64,000 bases of DNA from Zygaena filipendulae (GCA_907165275.2 OU015677.1:5332001-5396000); one strand, 5' to 3'. Shown: positions 10,389-21,542, numbered from the stretch's first letter. A program made the numbers and translations. Notes: generated by a model from the letters alone, not told the origin.

Positions 10389-10691
10389 GGACGCAGATAA
10401 GCAATAACAGACGCCTCAATGTGACCACGACCGCTCTGCCAAGAGCGAGACGAAGAAGAAGAAGAAGAAGAAGCAATAACATGTTAACCCACAATATTAA
10501 GTTATCTATTCTGATCGCTTTATTGAGTTATAGAACGTTTTTTCATTGAGTTTACTTTATTACATTGTATAAATACCAACAAAATGGTCAACTTAAATTT
10601 TTTTTTAAATAAAATGACGCTATAATTTTAATACACGATTTACTCAAAATTTCTCCAGTGTGGGTTAACACACTATTGCTTATCTATGCCC
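10389..10691 (+). mobile_element. MITE M2 with a LINE end inserted
   Basis: Both terminal repeats are present and TATT flanks each side. A LINE 3' end occupies 10410-10470, so the MITE proper is about 230 bp. Confidence 0.85.
10410..10472 (+). mobile_element. 5'-truncated LINE end with (GAA)n tail
   Basis: About 60 bp ending GAGCGAGACGAAGAAGAAG lie between two copies of AAGCAATAACA (10399-10409 and 10471-10481). That is an 11-bp target duplication, partly shared with the tail. This pattern is typical of target-primed reverse transcription. Confidence 0.8.
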
Positions 10692-10794
10692 TATTGTAGT
10701 TGTGCCTTTTTCATGCCACTAATGCCAAGTATTTATTTATTTATTTATATGGAAGACCAGAAGTGCTTTATAAGAGTGTGTTGTGGTTCACTGA

Positions 10795-10920
10795 TCCGAC
10801 CACGGCAAGGACCAGTTTTTATTTTGGCACATTTTTTACTGTGCGTTTTCGTTCCACTTATCCCCGGAGATGGGCCTAATAGTTTTTGAGTTGTAGTAAG
10901 ATTGTGGTCGGGAATCTTTT
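10795..10920 (+). repeat. Dispersed repeat R3, copy 2
   Basis: Diverged second copy of the sequence at 10024-10135. It keeps CCGACCACGGCAAGGA, TTTTTATTTTGGCACA and AGATTGTGGTCGGG. Confidence 0.55.
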
Positions 10921-10989
10921 CTTGTACTAATTCATTATTTTATTCGTGCGTTTTAGTACGACTAATCCCAGGAATTTGTGCCTCAATTT

Positions 10990-11060
10990 TTAATGGCTCA
11001 GCGGTAGAATTCTTGCTCCTTATTCAAAGGGCGAGGTTTCGATTCTATAAGCTTGTACCT
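10990..11060 (+). repeat. Degenerate tRNA-like SINE head
   Basis: A-box-like TGGCTCAGCGG followed by TAGAATTCTTGC, and a B-box-like GGTTTCGATTC about 45 bp on, resemble a decayed tRNA-Gly. No cloverleaf closes, so it is not a tRNA gene. Confidence 0.5.
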
Positions 11061-11516
11061 ATAGGTTATAATATGCTAGGTTAGGGCCATCGGGATTCAC
11101 TATGAACACAAAAAGGTTAATTAAAAAAAAATCATAGACAACTAGTCTTGACATATTATTATCGACGCCCCCAGGGTATAAACCGGTAAAAGGCTATTAC
11201 AGGATTCTTAATGTTATTCCAGATTCGGTAGGTACCTATTTAGAGCTTGGAATACACTATGTAAATTTTTTCTAGAATTTTTCCATTGAAATTTCGAAAG
11301 ATACGAAATAATAAGGATTTTTTCTAAAACCATAAGTAGGTAATACCACATTATTCGTTATATTATATTGTTATAGTATTCATCTCAAAAATGGGGCTTA
11401 GCCCCCTAAACTTGTTTTGAGAAAAGTTATGAATGAAATGTTATTTTTTTTATTTTTCCTGTAAAATTTGAATTTTGACATTACCGGTTTATTCCCTGGG
11501 GCTAGAGAATCCTTGA

Positions 11517-11694
11517 TTACTATAAATGCGAGAGTGAGTTTTAATTTGTTAGGCTTTCACGCCTTAACGGCTTAACCGACTATCATGAAATAATGAGTGG
11601 TCAAGAGTACAGAAAAGGGCACAGGGTACTTTTACCCCGGAATTCCCTCGGGAATTCCGAAATGTATGCGGGTGAAACCGCGGGGAATAGCTAG
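11517..11694 (+). mobile_element. Helitron (type A)
   Basis: It starts near TACTATAAATGCGAGAGTGA and ends GCGGGTGAAACCGCGG then ...CTAG|T. The hairpin lies about 10 bp before CTAG. The first bases of the 5' end are lost. Confidence 0.8.
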
Positions 11695-11832
11695 TTTTCT
11701 AAATAAAACAAAGTAATGGGTTGTTAAAGTATTTTTACTTGGATTTCAACTGTTTGACAATTTAGCTACATTTTATTAAGATAACTAAGTCGACAATACA
11801 TTTATATATTTCGGAAAAATACCCTGGAGAAA

Positions 11833-12030
11833 TTTTAAGTAAATCGTGTTTTAAAATTATAGCGCCGTTTTGTGTCAACATTTTTTTATGTTCAACATTT
11901 GGTTGGTATTTAAACAATGTAATAAGGTAAACAAATAGTTCAAAAACGTTCTATATCTCTCAATAGAGCTTTCTGTATTCTGTGTTAATAACTTAATTAT
12001 GTGGGTTAACATGTTATTGCTTATCGGCGT
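11833..12030 (-). mobile_element. MITE M2, one end truncated
   Basis: In reverse orientation it keeps the GGCGCTATAATTTTAAAACA segment and the end GTTATTGCTTATCGGCGT. The terminal 30 bp of the other end are missing. Confidence 0.75.
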
Positions 12031-12233
12031 AAAAATAAAAGGTGACTTCTAATGTACAAATAGGTGGCTTATGATGTACAAAACATTAATAAAACATGTA
12101 AGTAATTAATATTCATAATATGCAACTGAACAATTTTGTAGTTCTCTATCCGGTTACGTTTTTAAAACAAGGAAAATACAATGTAAGTAACAATATTAAT
12201 AAAATATGAGTTGAGCAACATACGATAAAAACG

Positions 12234-12450
12234 GGGCCCTTATTCACTATGACCATAACACGCCGCGTTAAGATAACACGCCGCAAAAACTGTCTTTCCC
12301 TCGTTCTTAAAAAAGTTTTACTTTCTAAAAAGATATCTACAAGGTTTGTTATGGCATACAGAATATTAATTTCTAGTATTTTCTCACCTGGAACGTTTTG
12401 GAATGTGTTTTTGGGCAAGGAATGTAGATAGTCATAGTGAATAAGGGGCC
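12234..12450 (+). mobile_element. MITE family M3, uninterrupted copy
   Basis: 217 bp with inverted ends GGGCCCTTATTCACTATGAC and ...GTCATAGTGAATAAGGGGCC. It is the uninterrupted relative of the copy at 48559-49106. Its TATTAATTTCTAG segment is the empty site of that copy's Helitron. The two open frames across it are not genes. Target duplication not resolved. Confidence 0.85.
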
Positions 12451-12699
12451 AGCCAGGTCAATGCCATCAATATGTATGATATAAACCTTAAAGAAATAAC
12501 AAGAAATACTTAAATGTTACTATATTATAATATTTTACACAAATCAAATAGCACAGAATATAGTAAAATTAGCCCCCTGATATTTTATGTACTAGCTGGC
12601 AACAATATAATAGGCATAGACTTTTGGACACATTTATAATATTAGCATAACATTTTGTATTACTATATTTTGTTGGTACCTATACACATAATGGGTTTG

Positions 12700-12945
12700 T
12701 CAACAAAATTTTAGTTTTTAGTCCGTCTTGTAGATTAATAAAAAATATTGGACGCGTATTTATTTCGCGCACGTTATGACGTCACGCGACATTAAAAGCG
12801 TTATTTTTAACCGGCTTCCCAAAAAGGACGCGAATTCGACGCGTGTTTTTTTTTTGGATTACGTAAAAAATTAAAAATACGTGTCCAATATTTTTTATTA
12901 ATCTACTACTAAATAGAATATTTGATTTTCATACCCCAAAATCAA
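12700..12945 (+). mobile_element. MITE M1, degenerate
   Basis: Left arm TTTAGTCCGTCTTGTAGATT, core GTTATGACGTCACGCGAC, right arm ACGTGTCCAATATTTTT. The centre is rearranged and the right tip is not conserved. Confidence 0.7.
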
Positions 12946-12959
12946 ATTAAAACTTAAAG

Positions 12960-13370
12960 TTCAAAAGCATCTGATCCCGTTACTCTTCAAAATTCTGACG
13001 ACAACATACCACCACCAGCACCCACATAAAACCATAATTGTGATCTCATGATCAGGTACTTGTAGCTAGTAAAACAACAACAGAAATCTTCCTTCATAGA
13101 GTCTTCTCTGAAGATCTTCTTCGAGGAGTATAGTGGCGAATATGCCCTTATCAGTTCTCCGTCCAGTCGTATCAATACACGGGGCAAGAAGAATGACAAG
13201 GGCACATTACAACACAGAGCAATTCTTCTTTGGTTCTTCTGGGTTGAAGATGCGAGTGGTGGAGTGGCGCCATCTCTTGATGAGTAGGAAGTATTAGAAC
13301 AGCGCCACCTGTCGGCCAGTAGCGAAACTCGATGTATTTTCTCAAATAGCAAGACTCCGTGTACAAGTAC
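12960..13370 (-). ncRNA. Candidate exon of the mir-184 primary transcript
   Basis: On the minus strand a pyrimidine-rich run TTTTATTTTTCTGTTGTTAC followed by AG (plus-strand CT at 13371-13372) makes a good splice acceptor about 160 bp upstream of the mir-184 hairpin. The stretch is GC-richer than its surroundings and holds no recognised transposon. Its 130-codon minus frame (12987-13379) overlaps the hairpin and is most likely chance. The exon end is undefined. This is inference from one splice-like site. Confidence 0.35.
13140..13207 (-). ncRNA. mir-184: microRNA miR-184 precursor hairpin
   Basis: The reverse strand of 13144-13165 reads UGGACGGAGAACUGAUAAGG then GC, which is the full 22-nt mature miR-184-3p known from Drosophila, Bombyx and vertebrates. 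On the same strand 5' of it, 13180-13201 reads CCUUGUCAUUCUUCUUGCCC, the expected 5p arm. The arms pair from AUGUGCCC to GGGCAUAU, with a small loop (UAUUGAUA) and mismatches in the middle. The order 5p-loop-3p and the length are those of a normal insect pre-miRNA. Dicer-1 and Argonaute-1 would process and load it in the cytoplasm. It stands alone, not in a cluster that I can see. Nearest mobile elements are a MITE ending at 12945 and a Helitron remnant at 13657. A chance exact 22-nt match with a pairing 5p arm is very unlikely. Confidence 0.96.
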
Positions 13371-13656
13371 CTGTAACAACAGAAAAATAAAATCCTGTTA
13401 GATATTTAAAATTAAATATTTATGATCAGCTCGCGTTGTTTACATCTACTCTTATCTATGGCGTCTTGTATATTGTCTTCGGTTCACAAACGGTTGGCAC
13501 TATGAATACTCAAGGACAAATACTTCGCGAATAGGAAGTATAGTTACTCGATATCATTTGACTGTGATATGGTCACAGTTCAAACTAATCTTTAGTACAA
13601 CGAGGTGCTTGCAAATACAAAACAGATGTGTTAACTGCTCCTGACTTTATACTGAA

Positions 13657-13765
13657 CTAGCTTTATAGCACTCGCAATAATTTAAGAGTTCCCACAGGAA
13701 TCCCGAGATAAAAAGTACCCGATGTCAACGTGTAAACGCACAAACAAACTCACAAACTCACATGT
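13657..13765 (-). mobile_element. Helitron (type A), decayed
   Basis: ACTAG at the left, GAGTTCCCACAGGAATCCCG and AAAAAGTACCCGATGTC in the body, and ACAAACAAACTCAC at the right. The 3' hairpin is gone and the copy is short. Confidence 0.6.
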
Positions 13766-14014
13766 ACCTACATAACAATGTGTTTGTTAGTAAAAATCAA
13801 AACGGACTGCCCGCCAGGACCTTTGCCTCGAGAAGTGGAGAAAAAGACAAGCCGTCACCCGCAGGGGCGCTGCAACCGTTTGTCAAGTGACGTCTGCGTA
13901 ATGGCGCGGCGACGAAAGATTTCTCATGTGTCGCCACTGAGTTGCCTACTACGTACGCCCGATTGCCTAGCTTTGCCGGCCCCGACGCGCGCCCCAGTCG
14001 ATTCGGGTTCAATA

Positions 14015-14302
14015 GACTTGTGAACCAAATTTTAAATTTTAGTCCGTCTTGTAGATTAATAAAAAATATTGGACACGTCGTATTTTTTCATTTTTTTAGT
14101 TATCTAAAAATAACGGAGATACATTAAGTTGAAATGTCGCACGTTGTGACGTCAAGAGCCCCCCCACTCCTAAAATTTATTGCGTTTATCTTAGTAATTT
14201 TTTCAATAATTTGAAAAAGCAAAAAATACAGTTCTATTATTTTTTATTAATCTACAAGATGGACTAAATAGAATTTTGATTTTCATACCCCGGATACAAG
14301 GC
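14015..14302 (+). mobile_element. MITE M1, complete with TA duplication
   Basis: TA lies at 14013-14014 and at 14303-14304. Left tip GACTTGTG and right tip CACAAGTC-like (ACAAGGC) pair with each other. The AGTCCGTC arm, the GTGACGTCA core and the GGACTAAATAGAATTTTGAT arm are all present. Confidence 0.85.
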
Positions 14303-14429
14303 TATTCAAACGGTGGACGTAGAAAAAAAAATTAACTACTTATGTCATTTTCTTATTTTCCACCGTCAAGTTGAATATCTTTCGCTGAGCATCTAACAGT
14401 GCTTTCCGGCAGTCTCGCTTAAAGACTAA

Positions 14430-14666
14430 CCGCCGCACTCAGAGTCGACTTTAATGCTTACTTAGTTAAGTATAGATTTTTAAAACAAAACTGCCGCAAT
14501 CAGACAAGTTTAATTAATTATTGTTAATTGGAATTTAACTAATTAAGTTATATCTGATTAAATGCCAATTAACATTAATTTACTGAACGTCTCTGATTGC
14601 GGCAGTTTTGTTTTAAAAATCTATACTTAACTAAGTAATCATTAAAGTCGACTCTGAGTGCGGCGG
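14430..14666 (+). mobile_element. Harbinger-like palindromic MITE (M4), intact
   Basis: 237 bp that are almost one palindrome. Arms of about 75 bp starting CCGCCGCACTCAGAGTCGAC differ at roughly one site, and the inner AT-rich part also pairs. It is flanked by TAA at 14427-14429 and 14667-14669. A 3-bp TWA duplication is characteristic of PIF/Harbinger elements, which supports that assignment. No coding capacity. Confidence 0.85.
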
Positions 14667-14785
14667 TAAGCTAGGTGGTTTACAATCTTCGACCACATCG
14701 TCACTTCACATCAGGCGAGCTGTGGTCAAACATCTAGCCAGTCAATAATAAAAAAAAAAAAATTGAAGCATTTGTTTATTTTAAA

Positions 14786-15187
14786 CTAGCTTTTCCGCGC
14801 GTTTTACCCGTGGTAATTTCGGAGTTCCCGTAAGAATTTCAGGATAAAAAATACCCTATGACACTCAGGACTACCGTAGCTTCCTTTGAGTGAAAGAATT
14901 TTCAAAATCGGTTCAGTAGATCCAGAGATTACCCACTAAGCAAATAATCACTACGTTTTAAGAGTCGGCACTTTCATACTAATCGCTGAAATCTATGAAA
15001 GCATTTTGTGCCAACCTTAACCTTACCAATGTAAGACGTGGTCATGGGGATTTGGTTAGGTATTCCAAAGTTGGTAAGAAAGTTATTGCATAGATCCATA
15101 GTAATTTTTGCTTCAAGGCAATGTCCCCCCAACCCCCTTACAACGTCACAAACTCACAGCTTCACCTCTTTATAATTTTTAGTATAG
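14786..15187 (-). mobile_element. Helitron (type D), split
   Basis: ACTAG end, GAGTTCCCGTAAGAATTTCAG, then ATCGGTTCAGTAGATCCAGA. The remaining CAACGTCACAAACTCACAG and the 5' end TTTTTAGTATAG follow after about 190 bp of unrelated DNA (roughly 14937-15120). Confidence 0.65.
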
Positions 15188-15189
15188 TT

Positions 15190-17290
15190 GAAGAGACCAA
15201 AATACGTAATATATCCATTTCAATTATTTAAATTTCAAAACATCATTATTATTACAAATCTGCATCAATATACATAGTATCATCGACCATCGATAAAAAA
15301 TAGCAAATTTAAATCAATCACAAAGCCGATAATCGGCTTAATAATTTAAACGGCCAAAGAATCGAATTCTCACAATAATGTTTAACCCTCAAAAACAGCG
15401 GTGCCCAAGCGTCCGTGAACGCCGCGCGACCGGACCAAATCGACCCGCGCGGGGCGAAATTTACGAGCGGCTAGTTGGGGGGAGGTAACCTCGATTTAAT
15501 TCGCCCCCCGCCGACAAATTGAGCGTGCGAAAAAATTGCATTCGCCTTACCGCTACCGTCATAAAAGAATGTCAAACGGAATGCTTTTAAATTGAATTGT
15601 AACATATGGCGTATGTTTAGACTCGAACAGACTCGGTTTATTGCTTGTACGTTTGCTATAACTAAGCTACCAGCTACCACAGTAACTGCTATAATATCTG
15701 CACTAATATTTTAAAGAGGTACAGTTTCTAACAATGGAGATGATTTTAAAAATCCTTTCACTGATGGGAAGCTACGGTATTCCCGAGTGTCATGGTTAGC
15801 TTGGGTTCTTCGATACAAGCTTATTGCTTCTTGTGAGTTACAGTAGATCTAGGTGTATTTTGAAATATTCGACATAATGCTACTTGGATGTGCTATGAAT
15901 CTCTTATGTCTCATTATTGTAGTTTTACAATTATTTCTCAAATGTATTTTTTGTGGTAAGGCCATATCTCTTATAATTCTTTATAAAAATTAACAATTCA
16001 AACATTATTTTCAAGCTTCAGTTCCGAGCGAGCGAACGAAAAATTGCCAATTAGTTTAAAATTAATATTTGCGTTTAAAAATATGTTTTTTAATGGAATT
16101 TCAGACTGTAATCTAATCAAAATATATTTAACTGACATGCAGGAAGTGTATTAATAATATGTTTAATTAACACGACATCTGTTTGTTTGAGACTGTTGAC
16201 ATTGTATTCGTACATGCAAGTATAATCCGCGCAAATCAAACTGAATCAACATAAAGCGTTCAATTAATGCTAAATATTCACACGAGTTAGCTAGCTATAC
16301 ACTGTCATATAGGTACCTACCAACTTTGTAATAGTAACTCGAAAGATAGAGTATTAACAAACAGACCCATAAACAAGCGAGAACAGGGAGAACGAAGAAG
16401 AAGAAAAAAATTAAAATTGATTTAGACCATCCAAATATCAATAATACCCGATAACGACCTCGATGGGGGTCATTTTGCTTTATTAACGACCCCTTATGAC
16501 CTCTTTCTGTCGCCTATAAGCACCTTACATTATAAATGGCCTCCGTAATGAGTGTTGCCATCTCACATTATATTATATTTTATAATAAATAACGTTATTA
16601 CATTTAATAACTTTCGATACAGTAAATATACGACGAGGTGTAATTTTAAACAAGGTATAATATTTAAACTCGTAACTCCTGTAAATTGCTTACATGTAAC
16701 TAACAAAAATTGATAAATCATATAGAGAACTTTTAAAACAACGCGAGTCAATACCTACGTTTTTCTTTAGATATCTGAGACATGAGAATCAAATACAAAA
16801 TACCATAGCGTATATCGCGAAAAAGGGCTACAATTAACTATCTACTATTGAAGAACTAGAAAGTTGGAACGAGTCACACACGCACAAGGCAAACAGTCAA
16901 ACACAGGAAAGTCGACTCGACTCTAATTGGACGCCGACAAGCCGGACAAAAAAAATAAGAGACTGAAGACTAACGGAATAAAAGATGTGGATCACATAAA
17001 TTGGAATCCTTAAAGGTCAATTAGTCGTGAAGTGGAGAAGTTCCATCCTAGAGGGTTGCTTCACTATCAGTCTATCACCGGCAACACCTATATAACAAAA
17101 CATGTTATACAGCATTGTTATATAACATGTTTCAGTTAATGACGACACGGAATGTTATGTATATGTCAACGGAATATAACAAGATCCGCAAGTACATTAA
17201 TTTTCCAGGAAATTTATAAACCTTCGTAAGACCTTCGAGAGATAAATTGTATTATTTGTCGCCCACATTTTCGCAAATTGATAAACTTAC
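15190..17290. other. Repeat-poor stretch; possible regulatory DNA
   Basis: I recognise no transposon here. A GC-rich island at 15405-15530 contains an imperfect inverted repeat (GCGGGGCGAAATT and AATTCGCCCCCCGC). Around 16420-16520 is a dense, unusual mix (GATGGGGGTCATTTTGC, TTTATTAACGACCCC). A hairpin with ACATGTTATA arms lies at 17098-17131. The absence of insertions would fit selected non-coding DNA, but nothing proves it. Confidence 0.3.
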
Positions 17291-17539
17291 CAAACTCACG
17301 CGTAAAATAAAAAGTTAGCAATAACCAAACACCAAAATGAATATATTAGACTATAATTCCACCTGCGGCTTTGTCCGGGTAGAATCCAGCCCCCTTGAGC
17401 TAGACTAATCCTTCTACTGTTTATACTGCAAACCAAGTCGCTCGAGCTGAGCAAGCGCAGCGAGCGTGCCGTACGCCTCACAAAAATAGTAATTGCACAG
17501 AGCTAGCTAAGTTGATGTCGCTTCTATCAGTTATTTTCT

Positions 17540-17700
17540 GTTCTGTGCGTAGGGCGAGCGGCGGGGGGAGGAACACATTCAACTCGATATCACATTGATA
17601 TTGTCCGATACACATGACACACACACACACGCTATCGCCTCTAGGCTCGCCGCTACGTCGTCGTGGGGCGCGCAGTGGCATGCAGTCGGCGGGGGCGAAG
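17540..17700. other. GC-rich island with short (AC)n tract
   Basis: GGGCGAGCGGCGGGGGGAGG near 17550, an (AC)n tract near 17613-17630 and CTCGCCGCTACGTCGTCG near 17648. The 86-codon minus frame here resembles no family I know. Flanking 17300-18000 is unremarkable. Confidence 0.35.
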
Positions 17701-18008
17701 AGTGTCGCTTCTTTACCAAGTCTCAAATGTTTTCCCATACCTACTTCGCTACCACTAAGGAGACATGAATCCTAACATGTCCAAATTAAAGTTGTATGAT
17801 AAATATAAGTTTCAATATTAAGTTCTGTGAGACCCTCTCAGTGCGATCATTAAACAAGAAGACGTATTATTATTCTATATACGATCTAAACTTGCGATAG
17901 TTAAACGTCGTCTCTTGCGACCGAGTCAAAGTTCATAAATATCCCGCGAAACTGTTTCAGACAAGCTTAAGACATCAGGGGCCGACCGCGCTGACTTTTA
18001 AGTTCTTT

Positions 18009-18305
18009 CAAGCTGTGCCCCGCGGTTTCACCCGCGCGAGATTCGGAATTCCCGCAGGAACTAAACCCGGTATTAATATGGACCCCCTAGGAGTCTGGGG
18101 GGTGCAGGTCAACTAAGGAGGGGCGAACCGGGCCAGGGGGGAAACCCAGCAGCCAAAAGTCCTCGTATCGAGGAGTAGCAGGAACTCCCAACTTCTCACC
18201 GTTTAAACCTTCCCTGTACTTCCACAAATCTTTCAAGATCTTTATCCAAATCGGTCCAGCTATTCTCGAATTTTTGCGAGACAGACGAACAGCAATTAAT
18301 TTTTA
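18009..18305 (-). mobile_element. Helitron (type E) with GC-rich insert
   Basis: CCGCGGTTTCACCCGCGCGA is the 3' hairpin region, with the terminal CTAG mutated to CAAG. After AATTCCCGCAGGAAC about 130 bp of GC-rich unknown sequence intervene (18063-18195, GGACCCCCTAGGAGTCTGGG). Then the type E body follows (AAACCTTCCCTGTACTTCCA, ATCGGTCCAGCTATTCTCGA). Confidence 0.65.
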
Positions 18306-18435
18306 AGTAAAGATGATACACACTTAACATCTAATTTCAGAGTAAACACACGTGGACGTACTAGTAGACATTCGAGGAACGAACGTGTAGGAAAATGGAC
18401 ATTCAGGAAATTAACGTTAGGGGAAGTGGACATGT

Positions 18436-18609
18436 ATGGCGGCTTGTAGCGGTAAGTAACGTCGCGAGCCCCCGCCCTAAACTTTAATGCGCTTTATCTC
18501 TGTGTATTTTCATTAATTTGAAAAATAAAAAAATACGTGTCTAGTGATTTTTAATTTTCTAAATGACGGACTAATTAGAATTTTGATTTTCAAAAGTCGT
18601 CAACATCCC
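18436..18609 (+). mobile_element. MITE M1, right half
   Basis: It begins inside the element (TATGGCGGCTTG), runs through ACTTTAATGCGCTTTATCTC and GACGGACTAATTAGAATTTT, and ends GTCAACATCCC|TA. Confidence 0.75.
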
Positions 18610-19174
18610 TATTCCGGGAATAGGACCCGTAGATCATCGAGTTTAGATTGTCGGATGCGTTTTTCAGTAGAGAAATACCACGCCACGCGATTTTCTGTCG
18701 CAAGTATGCACCGAGCGCTCGAGCACTATGACTAATGAGCTCCGGGGCGAAGTCGTTACGTTCAATTCCGAGCACGGACGATTGACAAGGGTACAGAACA
18801 GTTATCAATTAGTTACGTTTACAAACGTTATATTATTAACTAATATTAGGTAGTTATCAGCTGTTTGTTACGCGCGGCTTAGTCCGCTCCAGTTTCGGGA
18901 TTCCTTCGGAAATTCTTTCTGTCGGAATGAAAGGTTCCATACTAAACTGTGTTGACGCCCTTTCTATCTGCAGAGCATTTATGTAACTTTTGTAGCTATT
19001 ATATTCCAGTTTCAATCGGAAAAATAGCGATTTATTATACAATGGCTCACTCAATTTAACTACGACGAGTTTGAGAGAGTTGTCTCGGTATAATGGAAGG
19101 TGCACTATGCCGAGATAGCTCTCGCACTCACAGTGAGTTTAGAATGGAGTAGGTTTGGTTTTTATTGATCTAAA

Positions 19175-19389
19175 ACTTTTATGCTTAAGACAAGTTGTAA
19201 GTATAGTATAGTGTAGTACATAGTGTATTTAAATTTTTTAAGACTTCTGTTATTTATAATAGTGAAGCACTACGAGTTGGTAACGCTGGCTTCTGAAACA
19301 CAGGTTTATCCTACATCAGAAGCCAACAGCTCTTTGTATTAGAAATAAGTAACAAAGTTTTCAATAAAATTCATTCATTCATTCATTCG
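19175..19389 (+). mobile_element. LINE 3' end with (CATT)n tail
   Basis: A non-coding stretch with GCTGGCTTCTGAAACACAGG and its partial inverse ATCAGAAGCCAACAGC, closed by CAATAAAATTCATTCATTC. The polyadenylation-like AATAAA before a tetranucleotide tail is typical of insect LINE 3' UTRs. The 5' limit is uncertain. Confidence 0.55.
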
Positions 19390-19961
19390 ATTTTATGATT
19401 AATTACTTACTCATGGTAAGACAGCTACAACTTTTGAAGTGTGTTGATTTTGGTGGATTGCTAAAAATTGTAGGTGTCAAAACGTGCATATTGTAATCGC
19501 AAAACCACTATTTTTATCATCGCAACCGAAAAATTGTAGAAACAAAAGTTAACACAATAGCCCCCCCGTTCTCAGTCCGTCGCTGACACTGCGCCGTCAA
19601 TTGGTTGTTGACTCAATATGCGAACGCGAGTCGCCGCATTGACCTTTGACTACTGTCGTCAATCATGACTCTGAAAGACAACGCAACGCTATGAATCCGA
19701 ACGGAGGAATTCAGCAACTCCAGCTAATTCCAAAGGTCTTAAAAAGTAGTGGAACTAGAGTCACCCGCCTTAAGAAAACATGGTAATCTCCTTCTAAGAT
19801 TTTAATTGACAAAAGAAATCGGTGGGAAAATCATAGGAGAGAATAGGTATATTACAATGTGTAAAATAGGGTATCTATACCAATATTATAAAGCTGTAAA
19901 GTTCGTTTGTTTGTTTGGTCGGTTGAACACGCTTTTCTCAGGAATTACTGGTTCGAATTGC

Positions 19962-20362
19962 AATAGTACATTGTTATCCTAGGGGTGAAAGTAACTTATT
20001 TAGTCCCAAGACGGGGTTTGGCGCCCGAGCGTGGCGAGGGCGCCAATAGATCGAGGGACTAAATAAGTCTTTCTCCCGAGGATAACACTGTGCTTTTCAT
20101 TACGAATGCAAGGAAAGTCAAAATAAAAATAGGAATTAGTTAAAGAAAAAAATGAGTGAATTTTATTTTACATAAATCAACCATTAGGTGTGCTACTGGC
20201 CAGTAAGTATGCCCCCTATGACATAAAAAAAACTTGAGTTTCTGCAGTATCCAGCTGTCAGTTGAAAGCGATTCTCCCTAGGGCTGAAAAGTGTTACTTT
20301 CAACCCGCTTCTCAGGCAACTTCAGACCTACTTTCCGAGTATGAGTAATGAAAAATAATTTT
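19962..20362 (+). repeat. Structured repeat R2, compact copy
   Basis: 401 bp shared with 5367-6042. The two-tier stem-loop lies at 19995-20067: outer arms CTTATTTAGTCCC/GGGACTAAATAAG, inner arms GGCGCCC/GGGCGCC. At the other end CAGTTGAAAGCGATTCTCCC and TTACTTTCAACCCGCTTCTC form a second weak inverted pair. No frame of note. Confidence 0.7.
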
Positions 20363-20439
20363 TCTGGTGGTTAGTTCATTTATCGAGGAAGACTAAGTAA
20401 TATTGGCTATTATAATGTCACGCTACGACCAAGCGGAGC

Positions 20440-20477
20440 ATCAAATTAACGCGGGTGAAACCGCAGGGCACAGCTAG
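20440..20477 (+). mobile_element. Helitron 3' terminus only
   Basis: AATTAACGCGGGTGAAACCG followed by CAGGGCACAGCTAG. Only the hairpin and CTAG end survive. Confidence 0.65.
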
Positions 20478-20479
20478 AC

Positions 20480-21540
20480 TATAATTATGAGAGTTTGTAA
20501 GTAAACCTAAAGAATAATATCAATACGACATAAGCACGTATGATTCATAAACTTACCTAGATTGAGCAAACTCAACAAAGTAACTAAGTACCTACTGTTT
20601 ATTTACTTAAATAAGTAAAATAGATAATAACTAACACAGAGCCGGACAATTACTAAGAACAAACAGTTCAATCAATTTTAACATAAATAATAATTTTAAA
20701 AGATTAGGTAGGTAACCTAAAAACAAATTGTATCACAATGTAGCTCGTAGGTACAGTCGATCCCAGAAACTAAACCACGCTACGCCAATAAAAACGGTCG
20801 CCATATTGTATTATTGTATAGATATAATATATACGTAACATTATAACCTCAAAAAAAAAAACCTAACATAACCTCCAAACTCGGGCGGGCGGCGTACATC
20901 GTTCATTAGGGCCCAAACAAAAGCAGTTACCTCCGCCTCTGAATATTTTACACCCCATTCCGCGGCGTTGGGATAGCAATTTGATGATATACACCGCTCG
21001 GGGATGGAAGGTTATGATGCTGCGTATAAACTATTCATGGGGGTTTGTATTGACGCGGCAACATATTGTTTACGACGCCACCTATCGCCGCCATCGGGAA
21101 CCGATTGCGGTACGCCACTCGACGGTAGGTGACGCTACTAATCTATGGTGCAACACAAGTGAAGCTAGTTTTAAAACTTAAAAGCACCGTATAATTTAAC
21201 TCTAGTCATAATCAAATTCCAAAGAGATTTCACGGACGAAAGCCACTCAGGAATTGCAAGAGGAATAAACAAATTTAATCATGCCGCTGTAAAAGATGCT
21301 GAAAAATGCATTTCCGCTAGCGAATCGAGGTATATAATTTCAACTAAAATAAAAAAGAATTCCAAGTTTCAACTGGCTTCAAAATCTGATGAAGTAGGTG
21401 AAAGAAACTAAGTAAATTAAAATACATCCAATATAACGCAAATTATTCGTCGTATTTGAAGAAATGAAAACTATTGAATTACATGTAGGTATATATCTCG
21501 AGATTTTGTGTTTAGTCAGTGACCTTTCGCTTTTATATAA
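20480..21540. other. No recognised feature
   Basis: AT-rich DNA. The 66-codon frame at 20981-21181 has no family resemblance. Confidence 0.4.
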
Positions 21541-21542
21541 TA

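Noticed and set aside
12987..13379. 130-codon minus frame overlapping mir-184
   Set aside because: It runs straight through the microRNA hairpin, overlaps another open frame and has no domain. The microRNA explains the conservation.
15405..15530. GC-rich island as a promoter
   Set aside because: No TATA, initiator, splice donor or coding start could be tied to it; kept only as a note on a repeat-poor region.
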